Assembly (NCBI GenBank): GCA_900541065.1
Contig: UQIE01000006.1
Location: 56,966-120,965, forward strand
Source: an uncultured Collinsella sp.
Lineage (GTDB): Bacteria; Actinomycetota; Coriobacteriia; Coriobacteriales; Coriobacteriaceae
Reading direction: 5' to 3'
DNA length: 64,000 bases
In this document: positions 53,751 to 62,036 of the stretch, piece by piece
How positions within the stretch are numbered: the first letter of the stretch is position 1
Layout: each line of letters begins with the position of its first letter
Made by a program: the position numbers and the translations under genes
Notes under the pieces: generated by a model
Database searches by the model: none
The model's input: only the letters and a program-made list of their open reading frames with translations
Told to the model about the DNA's origin: nothing

Positions 53751-54203
53751 TTACACGGCAACAGGCATTTCTTTCGGGCGCCCTGCCTTTGGTGCGTCGG
53801 CGAGTCGTGCCTCGATGGAAGCTTTGGACACCATGCGCTTGGTGCCGTCCTTCCATGAATCCAACATTCCTGCATTTATCAGTTGCGATACCCGTGCTGA
53901 GCTAACACCGAGCATACGCGCGGCATCCGCTGCGGTGACGGCGGGGATGTCGCCGAGCTCGCGGCTGACGGCCACGGCGATAATCTTGCCGCCGTGTTGT
54001 GGCTGGTGTCCAAAGTCCGGCGCGGGAAGATCGACGCCGCCCATAAGGTGATCGTCGACCATACATGCGAGAAAATCGGCGGCGCTTTCGACGGCGTCGT
54101 TTAGATCGGAGCCAAACGTTCCTCCTCCGCCCAGCGAGCCACATGGCACGGCATCGACCATACCGTCCGAATCAAAGAACTCAAATTCCCATACGTAAAC
54201 CAT
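53751..54203 (-). CDS. HicB-like antitoxin with C-terminal helix-turn-helix
   Basis: A 150-residue protein. The N-terminal half (MVYVWEFEFFDSDG...GTFGSDLNDAVESAADFLACMV) resembles the partial RNase H fold of HicB antitoxins. The C-terminal half is a DNA-binding domain, VTAADAARMLGVSSARVSQLINAGML, of the excisionase/MerR-like type. HicB proteins bind a HicA mRNA interferase and repress the operon, but no HicA gene lies next to it. ATG at 54203 follows GGAGGAGG; the longer frame upstream is not supported. Confidence 0.7.
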   Translation of the reverse strand: MVYVWEFEFFDSDGMVDAVPCGSLGGGGTFGSDLNDAVESAADFLACMVDDHLMGGVDLPAPDFGHQPQHGGKIIAVAVSRELGDIPAVTAADAARMLGVSSARVSQLINAGMLDSWKDGTKRMVSKASIEARLADAPKAGRPKEMPVAV

Positions 54204-54385
54204 GCAAGACCTCCTCCGATGCCGGCGATTTGAGGAACATCCTAAGAGCCCACACAGCGCATCGAACACCTTTATTGTCTCTAGTTTAAGGCCTCGTGCG
54301 GACACGATTTGGTGCTCTGAGCGCGACCGCGAAAAGGGTTTGCAGTGACCAAAATGTTGCCATTGAGATAGTTTTAACGAACCCC

Positions 54386-54670
54386 ATGCGGGTGGCGCAC
54401 GTGGACAACGACACCTTGCTGTTTCAGGACAAAGGTTCGGGCAGGTTTAAAGACGTTAGGATTTACCCCAACCGCATCGAGGTGCTCAGGAAGGGCACTT
54501 TCGGCGGCAGACACACCGAGATTGTCTACCTTAAGGACATCACGGGGGTCAACAGGATCAAGGGCCGCGACGTTTTTCTGCGCAACAGGCTGTTGACTGC
54601 CTGTGTCTTTAGCCTGAGCAGCCGCTCCCAGGCCCAGGAATTTGTGAACGCGCTGAACATGGTGATGTAG
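54386..54670 (+). CDS. small PH-like domain protein, unknown function
   Basis: A 94-residue protein (if ATG 54386 is the start) with alternating strands and a final helix (RSQAQEFVNALNMV), the layout of bacterial PH-like domains. The frame is open back to a GTG at 54296, and no ribosome site clearly decides between starts. It is divergent from the HicB-like gene. Confidence 0.5.
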   Translation: MRVAHVDNDTLLFQDKGSGRFKDVRIYPNRIEVLRKGTFGGRHTEIVYLKDITGVNRIKGRDVFLRNRLLTACVFSLSSRSQAQEFVNALNMVM

Positions 54671-54779
54671 CCGCCGCCGGCGTTCGGGCCAGACTTACGC
54701 CCGCGCATCTGGCGGCACGGTGGCTGGTCGTTCAACCTGCGAGGCGTCCTTTATGAGCTGATCCCTCATGTCAAAATAT

Positions 54780-54808
54780 AGGGGCGCAGAACGGTATTCT
54801 GCGCCCCT
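54780..54808 (-). terminator. terminator of the PI-PLC-like gene
   Basis: GGGGCGCAGAA pairs exactly with TTCTGCGCCCC around a five-base loop; on the minus strand TATATTTT follows. Confidence 0.75.
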
Positions 54809-54840
54809 GATTGAGCCGATGCGTCTGAAAGCCAGCTTGC

Positions 54841-57315
54841 CTATTCGCTATCGTCCCCAGCGTTTTCGCGGTCACTGGCAAGCATTGCCGCGCCAGCGAC
54901 CGTTGTCGCCATGGCGGCAGCGGCGAGCCCGGCGGCGATACCAGAGCCGTCGCCCGTGTCGGCGAGTTTTCCGGTCGAGCCCTTGCTCTTGTTACCGCCG
55001 CCGTTCTTGTCGGCGCCGTCTGCGTTGGCGCCGGTACCGGTGCCGGCGCCGGCGCCGCCCGCGTTGCCCGAGGCTGCAACGGTAAAGCTTGCGGCTCCGT
55101 CGGTGGCAAGCGTGTAGTTTTGCGCCGCGTCGCCCAACAGGCCTTTCGCACGCACCCAATACGTCCCCGCGGCAAATGCCTCGCCCTCGGCCATCGCCGT
55201 TCCCGGAGCGCCGTTCGCGTCGTGCACAAACTCGAGCTGGGCCGTGCAGGCATCGGTTTCGAGCTTGCCCTCGAGTGATGCCACAATCTTGGCGCGCACG
55301 TCTTCGCCGGCCTTAAGGCCTTCGAGTCCCTCAAAATGGGGCGTCAGCGCGCGTGGATCGATATCGATGGGCACGGAGCCCCGCAGCTCCGTAACGGTCT
55401 CGTTGCCCAAGGCGTCGACGTCCACATATTCGATGGCAAACGTATGGCCCGAAGCCGCCACGTTGAGTACGTTGCTGCTGTTGACAAGGCGGAAATGACC
55501 CTCGCCAACGGTCTTGCCATCTTGGAGTGAGGCATCGCTCAGCGAGTCGCCGTATGTCATGTGCATGCGGGTCGGGAGGTAGTACGAAGCTGTCTGCTTG
55601 TGCTGTGCGTAATTGCGCTGGTAGATGCTCCGCGCCAGTGCCGCATCAACAAAGTCGGATGCGATGATGCCAATGTGCTTGCGGCAGTCCGCCTTTGTGC
55701 TCTCAACTCCGGTATTGTTTATATACGAGCTCTTGTACAGGTGCTCGTTGACCACTCGCGCTGCGGTAAAAGGGTTGTTTTGCGTGCAGCTCGTGTAGTT
55801 GATAAACCAGCAGCGCTCCGTTGCCTGCACCGTTGTCCCGTCCGCGGCAGTGATATCTACGGTGCTGCGCTCGAACTCGGACGCTGCCTTCAGGGCCATA
55901 TCGACCCAGTCGATCTTACTGGATCCCGTGCAGTCGTAATGGTCTTGGGCATATACCTTGGTGCAATAGGGCTCTTTGGCACCCGCATTGCCCGCAGCCT
56001 CAAAGCCTCGCGCGTCTTGGACGAGGCACATGGACTTTCCGGAATGCGCCTTGATTTTGTCGTCCCATTCAGTGAGGTCGAGGCCCCACGTGTGGCCGTC
56101 TACGCTGTCGCCGGCGAGTTTAAATCGACGCAGCAGGACGATCTTTCCGCGCACCTCGTTCAGTGTGGGGACATGGCTCGACGTATAGAACAGATCGGAG
56201 TTATTGCCCATAACATTGGCGAAAGCCGTCGTAACGCTTTCGTCGGTAGCCTCGTCGTTGCCTCGTGACACCAGCATGATGAGCGCTTCTGACGGGTGTT
56301 CGTTCAAAAATGTTTTGAAGTAACCGATGACATCGGAGAGTTGCATAAAGCCCCCGTCTTTTTTGTGCAGGTAGCATATTCCATGGTCGATGCCGGGGTC
56401 GCCGTTCTTGTCGTTCTTTCCAAGTCGGATATCAAAATAGCGAATGCCTTCGAGCAACTGCGTGGGGATGTAATCCTGCTGGCACTTTGCAAGCGAGGTT
56501 TGGGGCTCGGTGTCGTTGTCGACGCTGCAGGTGCCCGAATCGTGAGTTCCCGGGATGCTCAGTTCGTCGAGGTACTTGCTGCCATCGACGTGGCTCATCC
56601 AACATGGTCCGTCGACGTAGCTGCTATACGTGGTCCAGTCGATGCTGCTAACTGTGGCATTGGTCTTGTCCATGCTGTAGCCGACAAGCTCGAGCTCCCA
56701 CGGAATGCTCTTACTCTTATGGCAGATCTTATTGTTGTCCTGGTCTTTGCCGTCCTTTTCTATGGCCAGGTACTTAATGTCTTTTTTCTCGGTTTCTTTC
56801 TCGACCGTGCGGTCTCGGATGATATAGGTACCGTTTGATTGACGCTCGAACGCAAAAGAGCGACTGGCCTTGCCGTCATGCTCGCCACTCCATACGTGGA
56901 TGACCTTTCCATCTTTGTCCGAGTCGCCATCGACCGACCAAATGCTGTAGCCCGTCTTCTTGTGCTCTTCGAAATTGAGCAAGGTGCGGATAGCATACCA
57001 GTTTGTATCGTCATTCTTGGTCGTTACGTTCTCAAGGATGAGCTTGCTGGACGTGCCGTCATTAAACAGGTGGCAGACGTTGCCGATGACGTTGCCGTCT
57101 TCGTTGACGCTCGCGGTGCGAAAATAGCCCGCGGGGCGAAGACGAATGACGAACTTGTCGAGGTTGGCCGCCGATGTGGGCGTGTCTTCTGCAAATGCCG
57201 CGCGCATGGGAAGGCCCAATCCCGCGGTTTCGGGCAGGCTTGCAAGTGGCGACAACGCCGCGAGTCCAAGGCCCAGCGTAAACGCTCGGCGACTGATGGC
57301 ATGATGTTCGGTCAT
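54841..57315 (-). CDS. Tat-exported, sortase-anchored PI-PLC-like protein
   Basis: An 824-residue surface protein. The N-terminus has a twin-arginine signal (SRRAFTLGLGLAALSPLA) and a likely cut near AFAED. A ricin-like or beta region (about 50-210) precedes a phosphatidylinositol-specific phospholipase C X domain: SIPGTHDSG holds the first catalytic His, RYFDIRLG and DHGICY follow. The C-terminal part has a beta domain, a Gly/Ala-rich linker and LADTG (about 784-788), a hydrophobic stretch and a short charged tail, the layout of a sortase signal although the tail is acidic. It would act on phosphoinositides or related lipids outside the cell. ATG at 57315 follows GGAGGAG. Confidence 0.85.
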   Translation of the reverse strand: MTEHHAISRRAFTLGLGLAALSPLASLPETAGLGLPMRAAFAEDTPTSAANLDKFVIRLRPAGYFRTASVNEDGNVIGNVCHLFNDGTSSKLILENVTTKNDDTNWYAIRTLLNFEEHKKTGYSIWSVDGDSDKDGKVIHVWSGEHDGKASRSFAFERQSNGTYIIRDRTVEKETEKKDIKYLAIEKDGKDQDNNKICHKSKSIPWELELVGYSMDKTNATVSSIDWTTYSSYVDGPCWMSHVDGSKYLDELSIPGTHDSGTCSVDNDTEPQTSLAKCQQDYIPTQLLEGIRYFDIRLGKNDKNGDPGIDHGICYLHKKDGGFMQLSDVIGYFKTFLNEHPSEALIMLVSRGNDEATDESVTTAFANVMGNNSDLFYTSSHVPTLNEVRGKIVLLRRFKLAGDSVDGHTWGLDLTEWDDKIKAHSGKSMCLVQDARGFEAAGNAGAKEPYCTKVYAQDHYDCTGSSKIDWVDMALKAASEFERSTVDITAADGTTVQATERCWFINYTSCTQNNPFTAARVVNEHLYKSSYINNTGVESTKADCRKHIGIIASDFVDAALARSIYQRNYAQHKQTASYYLPTRMHMTYGDSLSDASLQDGKTVGEGHFRLVNSSNVLNVAASGHTFAIEYVDVDALGNETVTELRGSVPIDIDPRALTPHFEGLEGLKAGEDVRAKIVASLEGKLETDACTAQLEFVHDANGAPGTAMAEGEAFAAGTYWVRAKGLLGDAAQNYTLATDGAASFTVAASGNAGGAGAGTGTGANADGADKNGGGNKSKGSTGKLADTGDGSGIAAGLAAAAMATTVAGAAMLASDRENAGDDSE

Positions 57316-57620
57316 AACTCCTCCATTCGCAGGGTGCGGTAATGCGCTCATTTTGGTCACTATACTGCCCGGATGTTTAAAGGTGTCGGCTTAAATTGTG
57401 TGCGCGGCGCTATAAATCGGCGGGCGGACGTGTTTGGGTGCTTGCCTATTTGTGCTGCTACCGCGCTGGGGGTGGTTTTGCCGCCCGACACCCTCGCGTT
57501 CGCCGGCTATCGGCATAAGAAAGGGAGGGTCGGTTTACCGGCCCTCCCTTAGTACGAAACGCTGGGGCACCGCCGCTTGTTGGCACTGCGCTCGTGTTTT
57601 TCGTTACGCTCGCGAGTCGC
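57316..57620. other. intergenic region upstream of the PI-PLC-like gene
   Basis: No gene is supported. TATAGT on the minus strand (57359-57364) is a candidate -10 for the PI-PLC-like gene. The right end contains the terminator of the lipoprotein gene at 57621. Confidence 0.5.
57521..57550 (-). terminator. terminator of the lipoprotein gene at 57621
   Basis: AAGGGAGGG and CCCTCCCTT form a long stem with a TTTA loop; on the minus strand a TTTCTTAT tail follows. Confidence 0.7.
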
Positions 57621-58214
57621 TTAGCGCTTAATCTCGATATCGTCGAGCTTAACATCCATGGCCTCGGTCTTGGCCTTGGCGATGTCGTCGGCAAATTCCA
57701 GAGACTTCATCATGGTCTCGACGGCGTCCTTGTGCTCCTCGACGTTGTCGATGCGCACGTACACGCTGCCGCCGTCAACGTCGGTGAAGTACTCGGTCGT
57801 CACGCCGCCCGAGTGCGTAAAGTAGGCGCTGCGCCAGGTCTTGCCGTTGTACTTAACGGGATCGCTCTCGGTCCATCCGGAGTTGGCCTTCCACTTTGCC
57901 TCGTAGTCGAACAGCTCATCGGCGTTCTTGTCAGAGTCGAACACGGGGATGAAGCGGTCGCTGGCATGCTCGCTCTCGGTGAACTTAAACTGGGCCCTGT
58001 CGGCGGTATCGCCTGCGACGTCTGTGATTTCGACGCCCTCGGGGACTTCGACCTTAAACCAAATGAAGTCGGTCCTCATATCCACGGCTGGTTTTTCTGC
58101 TCCGCCGCCACCGCCACTTCCGGTAGCGCCGCCGCTGCCACCGCAGCCCACCAGGGCAACTGCGGCAAAGAGACTGATGCAGAGGGTGAGAATCGCAAAG
58201 GCCTTCTTTTTCAT
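57621..58214 (-). CDS. lipoprotein of unknown function, paralogue A
   Basis: A 197-residue lipoprotein: signal MKKKAFAILTLCISLFAA, lipobox LVGCGG, a Gly/Ser linker, then one domain beginning FIWFKVEVPEGVEI and ending SLEFADDIAKAK...IEIKR. It shares that domain, block by block, with the gene at 58441, so the two arose by duplication. The domain may bind an extracellular ligand; no function is known. A 73-bp repeat containing a GGGCCATGTGTCCC motif lies directly upstream (58231-58303). GGAGGA precedes the ATG. Confidence 0.7.
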   Translation of the reverse strand: MKKKAFAILTLCISLFAAVALVGCGGSGGATGSGGGGGAEKPAVDMRTDFIWFKVEVPEGVEITDVAGDTADRAQFKFTESEHASDRFIPVFDSDKNADELFDYEAKWKANSGWTESDPVKYNGKTWRSAYFTHSGGVTTEYFTDVDGGSVYVRIDNVEEHKDAVETMMKSLEFADDIAKAKTEAMDVKLDDIEIKR

Positions 58215-58230
58215 GGTCGTGTCCTCCTCG

Positions 58231-58303
58231 ATCTGTAACCGCCCATGGATTACCTGCCTTTACTGTACGCGCGAGCGGCTCGTTCAGGTGGGCCATGTGT
58301 CCC
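58231..58303. repeat. 73-bp direct repeat, copy 1 (upstream of paralogue A)
   Basis: Most of these 73 bases recur at 60307-60379, including GGATTAC and CGCCTTTACTGTACGCGC-type blocks. The right end holds GGTGGGCCATGTGTCCC, also found at 59250 upstream of paralogue B. Confidence 0.7.
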
Positions 58304-58351
58304 ATTCTGGGGGCCTGATTTGCGCCGACAAGTGGCAATATGCTCGGGCGT

Positions 58352-58386
58352 AAAAGAGGGAAGGGCCGGCCGATCCGATCCTCCCC
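58352..58386 (-). terminator. probable terminator of paralogue B
   Basis: On the minus strand GGGGAGGATCGG and CCGGCCCTTCCC pair imperfectly and are followed by CTCTTTTAC. Confidence 0.45.
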
Positions 58387-58440
58387 TGGCTGGGCGTCCG
58401 ATCATTTAATGACTGCGCATGCGATGCTGCGTGCGATCCC

Positions 58441-59052
58441 CTAATGCTTGATCTCGATGCTCGAAATCTCGACTTCGCGTGCCTCGGCAACTGCCTTCGT
58501 CATGTCATCGGGGAACTCGACGGAGTTGAGGAGCGCCTCGGCTTCTTTCTTATGCAGATCGAAGTTCGAGATGAGGACGTAGACGCTTCCCGGCTCAACG
58601 TCGGTAAAGAGGAGGGTTGAGACGCCGCTGTTGTCCTCGTACGTTCCGACGAGCCACGTCCTGCCGTTATACTCGACGGACCCGCCATCCTTCCACTGGA
58701 ACGTATCACCTTTCTTTTCTGCCTGGTCGGCGTGGGATTCCTCTGCCGTCAGTGCTTTTTTCCAAACGGGGATAAAGCGATCGGCCGAACCGTTCTTGTC
58801 TTCGGGGAAGGTGAGCTGGACCCTGTCGGCATTCTTGCCAGCGGAGTCGCTTACGCCAACGCTTTCGGGCATCTCGACCTTAAACCAGATAAAGTCGGTC
58901 TTCTTGGCGACGGGAGCTTTTTCCTTGCCCTCGCTCTTGGATGCGCTGCTGCCCCCGCCTCCGCTTGACGCACTTCCGCCGCAGCCGACAAGGGCAAATG
59001 CGGCAAAGAGGGCGATGCAAAGGGAAAGGATCGATAGGGTCTTTTTCTTCAT
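58441..59052 (-). CDS. lipoprotein of unknown function, paralogue B
   Basis: A 203-residue lipoprotein with signal MKKKTLSILSLCIALFAA and lipobox LVGCGG. After a Ser/Gly/Lys linker it has the same domain as paralogue A: TDFIWFKVEMPESVGV, DRFIPVWKKAL, VEYNGRTWLVGTYED, LLFTDVEPGSVYVLI and EISSIEIKH. ATG at 59052 follows GGAGGA. The two copies are tandem on one strand with separate terminators, so each is probably its own unit. A shared motif near GGGCCATATGTCCC lies about 200 bases upstream. Confidence 0.7.
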   Translation of the reverse strand: MKKKTLSILSLCIALFAAFALVGCGGSASSGGGGSSASKSEGKEKAPVAKKTDFIWFKVEMPESVGVSDSAGKNADRVQLTFPEDKNGSADRFIPVWKKALTAEESHADQAEKKGDTFQWKDGGSVEYNGRTWLVGTYEDNSGVSTLLFTDVEPGSVYVLISNFDLHKKEAEALLNSVEFPDDMTKAVAEAREVEISSIEIKH

Positions 59053-59415
59053 GGTGGCGTCCTCCTTGTCTGCCGATGACATCACGGCGCCGCGGGTTGT
59101 TGGGGTACTGATTGCGCTGGCGGCGGATGTCTCTGTGTACTGTGCGGCTCATGCCTCCGTTCATCGCTTGTGGCCGTTGCGCGGCCGTTCCCCAACGGGT
59201 TCCTTACTTATAGATATGCCCCAGCTTGTGCTGCCCGGGAGTCTCGAAAGGTGGGCCATATGTCCCATGTTTGCGTGTGCGGGCTTGCCGCAAGGTGGGC
59301 CTGGTGCTGGGCAAGCGTGCGGTTTGGTTGATGCTCCCAATGTTGCGCAACAGCGATGCTGGCTTGAGGTTTTAGACTTGGCTGTGACAAAAGCTAAACC
59401 ACGAAAGGTCGAACG
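59053..59415. other. divergent intergenic region with two operator-like motifs
   Basis: This gap separates paralogue B from the zinc-ribbon gene at 59416. It holds GGTGGGCCATATGTCCCAT at 59250-59268 and the palindrome-containing 15-mer CAATGTTGCGCAACA at 59338-59352. No ORF is supported. Confidence 0.55.
59338..59352 (+). promoter_or_regulatory. shared 12-bp palindrome upstream of a zinc-ribbon membrane protein (copy 2)
   Basis: Identical 15-mer to that at 34864-34878, here 64-78 bases before the start at 59416. Confidence 0.5.
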
Positions 59416-60255
59416 ATGTTCTGTCAAAAATGCGGACAGCAAGTTCCCGATGGATCGACGTTTTGTACGCACTGTGGGGCCTCGCTGGTGGGTGGCTCCG
59501 CGCCGACGCCTGCGGGCGCCGATTCTTCCCCTGCCCCGGGCTTAACCCAATCGATGCCGCCGGTCGTTCCTGCGCCTCAAAAGCCCAAGAGCAAGGCGCC
59601 GGTCATTATCGCTGTGGCATGTGCTGCTGTGGTCCTCATCGGCGGCGGCACGGTGTTTGCGCTTACGGTGCTCAATGGGTCAAAGAGCTCCGGCACGCAG
59701 ATTTCGGTGGTCGATACCGGGTCTTCGGACGAGAAAGATTCTTCTGCCAAGAAGAAGAGCGACAAGTCCAAGTCCAAGGAATCCTCGGCGTCCGATGACG
59801 AGGCCGTCCCCGGGGACGAGTCGGCATACTACGGTTCGGGCGATTCGGACGATTACCTGACCGACGTGCATACGTACACGAACGACATGCATCCTTATAG
59901 CATGTCGATTCCCAACCGTTTTGAGATGGAAGATACTCCCAGCGGCAGCAGCACAAGGTACGAGGATCCGGAGACGGGTTTTGTGATCAGCCTGTCTGGC
60001 TACGTCAACATTAACGACGAAACTGCACACGAGATGTTTGTCGATGAGGACACCTCGGGCAAGGCCGACCTCTATACCGCGGAGGGCGACAACTGGTACG
60101 TGGTTTCGTGGCGCGAGGGCGACATGATTACGTACACAAAGACGATTGTCACGGATTCGACGGTCGCCACGGCGTCTCTGGAATACTCGACCGCGAACAG
60201 CGACATGGGGTCGAAGATTATCGACACGCTGCTGCCGACATTCCAGGTGGACTAG
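59416..60255 (+). CDS. zinc-ribbon single-span membrane protein
   Basis: A 279-residue protein with the same opening as the gene at 34960: zinc ribbon FCQKCGQQ...FCTHCG (C3, C6, C17, C20), Pro-rich linker, one membrane span at about 61-86, then a Ser/Lys/Asp-rich segment and an outer beta domain from about 150 (YSMSIPNRFEMEDTP) to the end. The outer domain resembles stress-lipoprotein or PsbP-like folds rather than the larger partner's C-terminus. The shared promoter palindrome suggests co-regulation. GAAAGGTCG precedes the ATG. No function is established. Confidence 0.65.
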   Translation: MFCQKCGQQVPDGSTFCTHCGASLVGGSAPTPAGADSSPAPGLTQSMPPVVPAPQKPKSKAPVIIAVACAAVVLIGGGTVFALTVLNGSKSSGTQISVVDTGSSDEKDSSAKKKSDKSKSKESSASDDEAVPGDESAYYGSGDSDDYLTDVHTYTNDMHPYSMSIPNRFEMEDTPSGSSTRYEDPETGFVISLSGYVNINDETAHEMFVDEDTSGKADLYTAEGDNWYVVSWREGDMITYTKTIVTDSTVATASLEYSTANSDMGSKIIDTLLPTFQVD

Positions 60256-60270
60256 GCATCCGTGCCTATA

Positions 60271-60310
60271 ACCGGCAATCGGAAACGCCGATAGCCAGAG
60301 CTCCTGATCT
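60271..60310. repeat. 40-base interspersed unit, copy 1
   Basis: CCGGCAATCG-AAACG-CGATAGCC with GCTCCTGA at the end, matching 62293-62333 with a few changes. GGCAATCG and CGATAGCC can form a weak hairpin. Confidence 0.5.
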
Positions 60311-60379
60311 GTTACCGCCTATGGATTACCCGCCTTTACTGTACGCGCAAGTGACTCGTAAGGGTGGGCCATGTGCCCC
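60307..60379. repeat. 73-bp direct repeat, copy 2 (no downstream lipoprotein gene)
   Basis: Same orientation as 58231-58303 and similar over the whole length. Unlike copy 1 it does not lie upstream of a lipoprotein gene; the minus-strand gene beyond its left side is absent, being replaced by the convergent 59416 gene. Confidence 0.65.
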
Positions 60380-60477
60380 GTGTTTGGTGCGGTGGGGCGG
60401 AGCGTGGCCGGGGCTGCGAATCTTGACGACGGACGCAGCCGGTTAGTCATCGTGGGTGCCTCGCCACAGCTTTTTGT

Positions 60478-60516
60478 GCAAAAAGGGGTCCGAACCTTTT
60501 GCGGTGCGGACCCCTT
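60478..60516 (-). terminator. terminator of the LPKTG surface protein gene
   Basis: AAAGGGGTCCG and CGGACCCCTTT pair; on the minus strand the stem is followed by a T-run. Confidence 0.75.
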
Positions 60517-60557
60517 TGCGTTGCAACAAGTTGCTGCGGCGTGTTTCGAAGTTGAAA

Positions 60558-62036
60558 TTACTTGCGAACCTTAGACGCGACAGCGCTGGCGGCAAAGCAG
60601 ACAATCGCCATAACACCCATTGCAGCGATGACGCTGGAAGTGCCGTCACCCGTTTTGGGCAGAGCCTGCTCGTTTGCCTTGGTCTTATTTGCAGGCTTGC
60701 CGGCAGGCTTGTTGTCGGAAGGCTTGGGCGCGGGCTCGTCCTTCTTCCACTGGGCGAACAGCGTCACAGGAGCGGAAAGCTCAACCGTAACGCCCGCGGC
60801 ATAGCTTGTGCCGGAGCCATTCTTTGCGGTGTTCCAGCCCACGAAGGAGTAGCCCTTGCGCACCGGCTGCTCGGCCGTAACCTCGGCTTCGGTGACGCAC
60901 TTAACGGGTGCGAATTCGGCAGCCTGCTCATCCTCGGAGCCGTTCAGGTCGTAGGAGAGATCGTAGGCCTTCTCCACGAAATCAGGCTTGACGAAGCCGC
61001 AGTACTTGCACTTAGGGGTCCCCGTGCGAGTCCAAGTACCGGCATTGTCAGAGGCCCACTCGGTGTAGGCGACATCGTAGGCGTTGTCATGCTCGCCGTC
61101 GGTGTAGCTGTGGGTTTTCTTCTCGCCTTTGAACGTCTCGCCTTTTTTGGACCACACGAGAGTGCCGTCAATCTTGACATCGGTACGGCCGGTGTTGTTG
61201 CCCGACTTGCCACCAAAGCCAAAGAGCTGCGAGCAGGTGGTCCTGTCGCGCGCAGCCGTGACGGTATTATTGCCAGTAATGTTGAGGATGAACTTGTGGT
61301 CCCCCATAAGAGAGTCGTTGATATTCAACGCCTGCTTGTCTTTGTCGCCATTCGAGTTGAACGTGCAATTATTCACGTTAACGGTGATGTCCTGCGTGCT
61401 GGCTTCTCTGTAGACGTTGATGACCTTACCGGTTGCGTTAAAGGTGCAGGTGTCAAACGTCATGACCGGCGAGCTGTAGGTCCACAGGGAATAGTCTCCA
61501 TCAGGGGCGTTGAACGTAGTGCTGTTGAACTCAGCGGAGGTGTAGCCCCAGTAGAACGTCTTGCCGTTAATGACACAATGGTCAACGACAGTCTTATTGG
61601 CGCGGATGAAGCCAAGGTAGTCTGCGTTGCCGGAACGCAGCGTCATCTTCTCGAACGTTACAGTGCCGGCGCCATCGAAGGAATAGTCGCCGTTGTACTC
61701 GGTGCCAAAGTTGGCGGGATCGGGCACGAGTGCGCCGATGTTCCATGCGGTTTTATCGTTTCCCTGGCCCACAAAGGTGAGGTCCTTGTCCTTGGTGTGG
61801 CCCACGGAGCTCACGCCGTAGAGGGTGTAGTTGCCCTCGCCGAGCTTGATGGTGTCGCCGCTTTCCGCCTCGGCGGTGGCGGTGGCAAGATCGTTGTAGC
61901 TTGCACCGGTGCGGGCATTGGTGATCGTGCTGGTAGCGCCGTCTGCAAAAGCAGGCGACGCGAGGCCTATCAAGACAAACGCAGCGGTAACAAACGCAGC
62001 GATCGCACGATATGCCGTTCTGGTTAACGACTTCAT
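60558..62036 (-). CDS. LPXTG-anchored surface protein with beta-helix-like and InlB-type repeat domains
   Basis: A 492-residue wall protein. A signal peptide (up to about ASPAFADG) precedes a pectate-lyase-like right-handed beta-helix region rich in Asn, Thr and Asp (about 40-290), then a Listeria-Bacteroides/InlB B-type repeat (about 365-430, KGYSFVGWNTAKNGSGTSY...TLFAQW), a Pro/Lys linker, and LPKTG at 459-463, a hydrophobic span and KVRK. Such proteins serve adhesion or glycan binding; no catalytic residues are evident. Codons and base composition are more AT-rich than in the core genes, fitting later acquisition or fast change. The downstream terminator is at 60478. Confidence 0.8.
   Translation of the reverse strand: MKSLTRTAYRAIAAFVTAAFVLIGLASPAFADGATSTITNARTGASYNDLATATAEAESGDTIKLGEGNYTLYGVSSVGHTKDKDLTFVGQGNDKTAWNIGALVPDPANFGTEYNGDYSFDGAGTVTFEKMTLRSGNADYLGFIRANKTVVDHCVINGKTFYWGYTSAEFNSTTFNAPDGDYSLWTYSSPVMTFDTCTFNATGKVINVYREASTQDITVNVNNCTFNSNGDKDKQALNINDSLMGDHKFILNITGNNTVTAARDRTTCSQLFGFGGKSGNNTGRTDVKIDGTLVWSKKGETFKGEKKTHSYTDGEHDNAYDVAYTEWASDNAGTWTRTGTPKCKYCGFVKPDFVEKAYDLSYDLNGSEDEQAAEFAPVKCVTEAEVTAEQPVRKGYSFVGWNTAKNGSGTSYAAGVTVELSAPVTLFAQWKKDEPAPKPSDNKPAGKPANKTKANEQALPKTGDGTSSVIAAMGVMAIVCFAASAVASKVRK

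Larger units (their letters stand above)
60256..60557. other. intergenic repeats and terminator between convergent genes
   Basis: It holds a 40-base unit (60271-60310) repeated at 62293-62333, the second copy of the 73-bp repeat (60307-60379), and the terminator at 60478-60516. No gene is supported. Confidence 0.6.

Noticed and set aside
60456..62027. 523-codon plus-strand frame opposite the LPKTG protein
   Set aside because: The minus-strand frame has a signal peptide, repeat domain and sorting signal; the plus-strand frame has none.
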